From NCBI GenBank assembly GCA_029204045.2, contig CM055073.1:27748294-27812293 (forward strand): 64,000 nt of DNA. The letters run 5' to 3'. Every line of letters begins with the position of its first letter. The first letter of the stretch is position 1. A program made the translations under genes and the position numbers. Origin of the DNA: Tillandsia leiboldiana (Eukaryota; Streptophyta; Magnoliopsida; Poales; Bromeliaceae). Positions 59,466 to 64,000 of this stretch are shown here, piece after piece. Under the pieces are notes generated by a model. That model made no database searches and had not been told where the DNA came from. It was given only the letters and a program-made list of their open reading frames with translations.

Positions 59466-62400
59466 TGTGATGATCCGGACTCCCGCAGGAACTGTGCAAC
59501 ATTAAACAGTGACTGTAGGGAGCTTATTCGGTGAAGCAGAGCTTGTAGAATCGAAATTGGACATTTAATATAGACTCTGCGCGAAAATCGGAGCAAATGG
59601 AATTTTCCGGGAGCTTTCGGCAAAATTTCGGATGAGAATTTGGCGAAATGGACGTCGTATTTGGACTCAGCGCGCGAAAACAATCGAAACGGTATATTTA
59701 CTTTATTTTTTCGGCGCAAAATTACTGTTCACGCCGGAACAGTAACTCCGGCCGCCGGAATTACTGTTCCGGCGACCGGCAAGCGGCGGCGGGCGGCGGC
59801 GCACGGCGGCGGGCGGCGGCGCAGCGGCGGCACAGCGGCAGAGGGCGGCGGCGCAGGCGCGGGCGGGGGGCTCGGGTGCGCGGTCCATGGGCCTGGCGTG
59901 CACCGGGTGCACCAAAGACTCCTTCTGCCACGTGGCAGCTTCCCATTGGCTGGCCGGCTTCTAGAAGTCCACGGGGACTGTGACACGTGGCACACCCGGA
60001 TTGGCCGACATCTTCCGGAAGACCCGGCGCGGGGACCGGGCCCGTGCACCACGTGGACACGTGGCGGATTCTCTGTGGCATTGCATAAGGCTGTTTCCTG
60101 TTTTGTCGCCACGTGGCGCGTCCTGGATGGTCCATCTCGATGTTTGCTGTTTTGCCCGGGATCTGGTGAGGGTCCTTGGCCCATTATAAATAGAGCCTCC
60201 CACCCCCACCATTTCTCACCTCGGGCTCCGTGCTGTAGAGAGAGAACCAGAGAAAGTGGCCTATACAAAAATTCTTCCTCTCTCTCTCCTCTCTCTCTCC
60301 TCAGAATTTTAGAATTTTTGGAGTTACAGTTAGTGAGTTATCTGCGACGCGGCGCACTGCGACGGTTTTCTTTTTCGGCCCATTTCCCGTCGCAGTTCCG
60401 TCAAAAATTCCCTGTGGGCTAACCAGGAGGAATTTTTTGGACGATTTTTGCGACAACGCGTTCCTAAGAGGTAAGGCTTCGATTTCTGTGTTAATCACTT
60501 TGCTCCATTTCGTACTTTTGGCACGTTTCCCGAGGTCTCTTTGACCCCCCTTTTTTGCTGTGGAAATTTCTGGACAGTGTCAACTTCTCCGATTTTTATC
60601 TTGGCGTAGGAGCATCAGATCGAGGTGTTTTAGTAGTCGATTTTGATCTACTCTTCGCGAGGAACGCAACCGTAATTTTTCTGGATTTTTCTGAGCACTA
60701 TCCAGAGGTGAAAAACTCCTCTCTTTTCGTGCCATTTGAAAAACAGCAAAAGCTGTATTTTTATGAATACTATAGTTACACCCTGTGCAATGTGTGTTGC
60801 TGTAGGGCACCGTTTTCGGCAGACAGCAGTTCTAGGGGACTGTGGACAACCAGGAGACTACCTGAGGTGTAGTTTGAGCTGCTCGAGGTGGGCGGTTGTT
60901 GCTTACCTCATTTTTGACAAGCTCACTGGGATTACTGGAACTCCCTTAAAATTTAATTGATGAGAACAATTGGGACAAACTAATATGACAATTGATGAGA
61001 ACAATTGGGACAAACTAAATTGATGAGAACTATTGGGACTACTAACAGGACTACTAACAGGACTACTAACAGGACAATTGATGAGAACCGCTGGGACAAA
61101 CTCTCCTAAAATTTAATATAATTCCACAGATGATATGATGACTTATATTGGGACACTGTGATTGAGACAAAGGCTATAATCTCGCATGCAAATGACTTTT
61201 ATTCAGTAAATCAATCTTTTTAAATCTTTGATACTATTTTATAACTTTTAAAATAAAGACAGTTGCATGCATGCCCGGACATCAGGTAGGGCCACTATTT
61301 ATTGCTACACTATCATATTAAGACTTGACATGTTTTATTGCTCTCTTTTGCTTTCAGTTGCTTGTCGCTCGAGTATGAGCAGGGGTTTGGGATAGTATAG
61401 CCAAGGTTATGTTAGATTATAAACTTGTGGGGTGTTGCGGTGACCGCAGACTGTAGGCGGTCGGCCGGATGTTTATCCTTATGGGGTTGAGTCTGGTTTA
61501 TTTTTGGCATCAGCAGGGGATCGGGCTTTTCTTTAGTGGATGGTTTTTCCCACTTATTGAGTACTATGGCATCATATCAGGGTTTCTTAGTGGATGGCTT
61601 TTCCCACTTTGATCATAGTCATGATCCAGTCCTGCTGTTTACGACACTTATGATACTTATTACTGAGGTACTTTTACTCGTGTGGGTCGCTCCCCTCGAG
61701 TGCCACTCCGGAGTGTGTTACAGGCAGGCTTGAGTCCTTGAGACTCTCATTCCCTATCGGTGTTATGCATTGGCCAGCATACCCGATTTGGGCAGGCAAG
61801 GCGCAGCAGGCAGTACCAGTTTTACTGGTGGCATAAGATTGGGTTTATTCAGGCAGGCATGTTAGATACTGATGCATACATACAGTCATTCCTTTTGGCA
61901 CTGCATTTAGAGGCATGCTAGTGGTGGTTTCCCCTTTATTCAGCAGTTCTGCTTATAGCTTTACCACTTTTTCCTTTCTGGCCTCTAGTAATCCTAGTGG
62001 GTGCATCAGAGTTGAGGTTTTGCCCACTAGGGGAGGCAACTGGTTTATCTGGTAGTTCTCACCCCCATTATTCTTTTCTGTTTCTTTCTTCTTCTTTATT
62101 TTGCAGAGTCGTCTGCGGGAGCTGCTAGGCTATCAGCGGTTGATAAAGGTAAGGGGATCGCTGAGTAGATAGATCTCCTGGGAGACTGAGAGCTGTAGAT
62201 AGACGTTGTACCCTTCACTCAGACTGTGATATTCTCCTTTTATTTTGAGTCTGGCTTTCGCCGGCTGGTTGTATTATTTTGGTGAGCTGGGAGATTATAT
62301 TACATATTACAGTTTATTTTTAGTTCCAGTATGAGATACTATGTGGTTCTTCTACTTCAGCTCTGCATTATGCTCTTTTATTGTTCATATTATATCGGAG

Positions 62401-62482
62401 CAGGTTACCAGCGCTTCGTGTACTCGGGAAACCCCGTGTGCACGGCGGATCTGTTGGCGAGCCCGGGTTCCGGGGCGTGACA
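59466..62482 (+). repeat. 5' LTR of copy C (3017 bp)
   Basis: It runs from TGTGATGATCCGG to GGGGCGTGACA. It retains the GC palindrome, all five ACGTGG motifs (about 59930-60118), the TATA box at 60185-60192 and the tandem-repeat block at 60955-61085. The 260-codon frame at 59640-60422 is a compositional frame within the LTR. Confidence 0.93.
60185..60192 (+). promoter_or_regulatory. TATA box of copy C LTR
   Basis: TATAAATA in the same context as in copy A. Confidence 0.75.
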
Positions 62483-62490
62483 GATTAAGT

Positions 62491-62502
62491 TGGTATCAGA
62501 GC
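62491..62502 (+). promoter_or_regulatory. Primer binding site of copy C, initiator tRNA-Met
   Basis: TGGTATCAGAGC, 8 bases after the LTR, identical to copy A. Confidence 0.9.
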
Positions 62503-62771
62503 TTAGGGATAGGTCAGTTGGGACTTAGAAAACCCTAGGCTTTTGGCAGACCCTAGGATGATAGGGTACGAGAGACGTGATATTTGCGAAAGTCGTTGAT
62601 TTATTGTTTGACTCTTCCAGTGAGAGAAGAGGGATCGACATGCCCAATTTCTGGTGAACCGTTATGTTGGCTGCAGACAACATAAAGTCACAGAAATATG
62701 GGGATGTCTTTGACTTTCGCTAGATTGGGTCGTGTGGGGATATGATACTGAGTGTGGTTTCTTGTGATAGG

Positions 62772-64000
62772 ATGCCTCCGCGACGTAGAATGTTGACGCG
62801 TTCTCAGCCTGAATCCCCTGAGCCCGAGCCGGAGGAGTCCGAGCAGGGCCAGCAGAGTGAGGTGCAGGAGCTTCAGGCTCAGATGGCCCAGATGGCAGAG
62901 GCCGTGCAGCGTCAGGAGGAGGCCATGGGTCGGCTGACGCAGATGTTAGAACAGAGGACGCAGCCTGTTGTTGCACCCCCTGAGAGTTCACCCGTACCAC
63001 CCTCCCCTGCTGTGGCTTCCCCAGTTGGACCGGTGACCACGGCATCCCCTGTTGCTCAGGGAGCAATCCGGCCATTGACTCCTGCGGAGGAGCAGGAGAT
63101 TGCTGACAAACTTACTCAGTTCTGTAAGCGGGGACCGCCCAGGTTTTCAGGGCGGAATACCCAGCCGTGGGAGATCGGGACTTGGCTTTCGTCAATGGAG
63201 AAGTTATTCCGGGACTTCTTCATTGACCAGAAGTACAGGGTACATATGGCTGTACACTGCTTAGACGGGGACGCTGATGCATGGTGGCGTCGGGTAGAGC
63301 CTCTGGAGTTCCAGATCACTCGACAGCTACCCTGGTCAGAGTTCAAGAAGATGATTCTGGATACGTACTTTTCCACGAGTATGAAGAAAAAGCTGGAAGA
63401 TGATTTGAAGAATCTTCAGCAAGGCGACCGGACAGCATTGGACTACTTTCAGGAGTTCACGCGGTTACTCAACTGCGTACCTTACGTCGCCAGGGACGGA
63501 CCGCACCAGGTGGAGCTCTTTGAGTCGGGCCTGCGCCCAGAGATCTATACTCTGGTGCATGCTCAGAGACTACAGACCTTGGAGGAGGCAGCAGAGCATG
63601 CCCAGTGGGTTGAGAGGGGAGACCACGTCGTCGCCAGACGTGGGGGCCTGGTCGCTCAAGGCGCAGACAGAAAGCGACCAGCGCAGGACGACGGGAGACA
63701 GGCCAGTTCCTGGAGGCCGCCCCGACCGCCACCGCCTCAGTTTTCCGGCCAAGGACGGTCTGAGCGGCAAGGGCCTGGTGGACCCCAGAGGCCCCAGCAG
63801 CGGCAGCAGCAGCAGCAGAGATCCCAGCCGTCGCAGCGTGGGTCGCAGCGACAGCCTCAGCGACAACAGCAGTCACGACAACCACGGGCCCCCAGCAATT
63901 GTATTTTCTGTGGAGGTCAGCACTTTTCCAACACCTGCGACCAGCGGTGGGGTCGCTGCTATAGATGTGGACAGTCTGGCCACGTCCGAGCTACTTGCCC
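62772..64000 (+). CDS. gag: gag of copy C, open to the window edge (partial)
   Basis: The ATG at 62772 begins MPPRRRMLTRSQPESPEPEP, and the frame appears open for about 409 codons to the end of the window. It has the acidic N-terminus, a probable coiled coil at about 31-62, a retrotransposon-gag domain from about 133, a Gln/Arg-rich linker and two CCHC zinc knuckles: the first Cys pair starts at residue 377, and the second knuckle spans residues 396-409, its last Cys lying in the final bases. Where copy A has lost a base near 15008, copy C has 'ttactcaactgcg' and stays in frame. Protease and pol should follow beyond 64000. As a structural protein it would form the particle for reverse transcription. 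Confidence 0.9.
   Translation, partial: MPPRRRMLTRSQPESPEPEPEESEQGQQSEVQELQAQMAQMAEAVQRQEEAMGRLTQMLEQRTQPVVAPPESSPVPPSPAVASPVGPVTTASPVAQGAIRPLTPAEEQEIADKLTQFCKRGPPRFSGRNTQPWEIGTWLSSMEKLFRDFFIDQKYRVHMAVHCLDGDADAWWRRVEPLEFQITRQLPWSEFKKMILDTYFSTSMKKKLEDDLKNLQQGDRTALDYFQEFTRLLNCVPYVARDGPHQVELFESGLRPEIYTLVHAQRLQTLEEAAEHAQWVERGDHVVARRGGLVAQGADRKRPAQDDGRQASSWRPPRPPPPQFSGQGRSERQGPGGPQRPQQRQQQQQRSQPSQRGSQRQPQRQQQSRQPRAPSNCIFCGGQHFSNTCDQRWGRCYRCGQSGHVRATC

Larger units (their letters stand above)
59466..64000 (+). mobile_element. Tekay/Del-type element, copy C (incomplete at window end)
   Basis: The second copy of the 10957-22207 family: LTR 59466-62482, primer site 62491-62502 and gag from 62772 to the window edge. 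The five bases before it are ACTGG (59461-59465); its partner should lie to the right of the window. It is somewhat more diverged from copy A than A's LTRs are from each other, for example near 59714-59724 and 59909-59950. Confidence 0.93.

Overview
This window reads as a repeat-filled intergenic block of a plant nuclear genome, probably a monocot. I find no host protein-coding gene, rRNA gene, tRNA gene or CRISPR array in it. Almost all recognisable sequence is transposable elements: Ty3/gypsy retrotransposons with very long LTRs, solo LTRs, a TRIM, and MITEs of the hAT, CACTA, PIF/Harbinger and Mutator types, set in AT-rich DNA with long (TA)n tracts. Pineapple-like genomes rich in Del/Tekay elements would fit, but the sequence alone does not name the species.

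Layout. 1-5.5 kb: AT-rich DNA with a tandem duplication, fold-back repeats and small hAT and CACTA MITEs. 5.5-9.3 kb: minus-strand gypsy solo LTR with matching 5-bp target duplications. 10.96-22.2 kb: near-complete Tekay/Del-type chromovirus (copy A) with 3.0-kb LTRs, initiator-tRNA-Met primer site, gag-pol and target duplication ACTAA; its reading frame is broken by a 1-base deletion and a nonsense codon. 23.3-25.9 kb: rearranged TRIM and a decayed gypsy LTR. 25.9-36.9 kb: non-autonomous element (B) with 4.5- and 5.6-kb LTRs around only 0.88 kb of interior, target duplication ATAAT, inserted in that decayed LTR. 36.9-38.6 kb: two LTR-like fragments. 39.2-41.5 kb: a mosaic of palindromic MITEs separated by (TA)n. 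41.8-52.0 kb: a very large imperfect inverted repeat whose arms have gathered different insertions, so each arm can show the other's empty sites. 52.0-54.8 kb: PIF-like MITEs and a TRIM. 54.8-64 kb: three nested layers, a minus-strand LTR interrupted by a plus-strand LTR, itself interrupted by a second Tekay element (copy C) whose gag is open to the window edge.

How the parts relate. Copies A and C are one family. C keeps gag in frame where A has lost a base, so C-like copies are the better candidates for supplying proteins. Element B has no usable coding capacity and would have to be mobilised in trans. The LTR pairs of A and B differ at only a small number of sites, so both insertions are recent; the large inverted repeat is much older. 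The least ordinary items are the inverted repeat, the MITE/(TA)n mosaic with its 172-bp family carrying 9-bp target duplications, element B with its 1.18-kb LTR duplication, and a PIF-type element enclosing a GC-rich gene-like segment.
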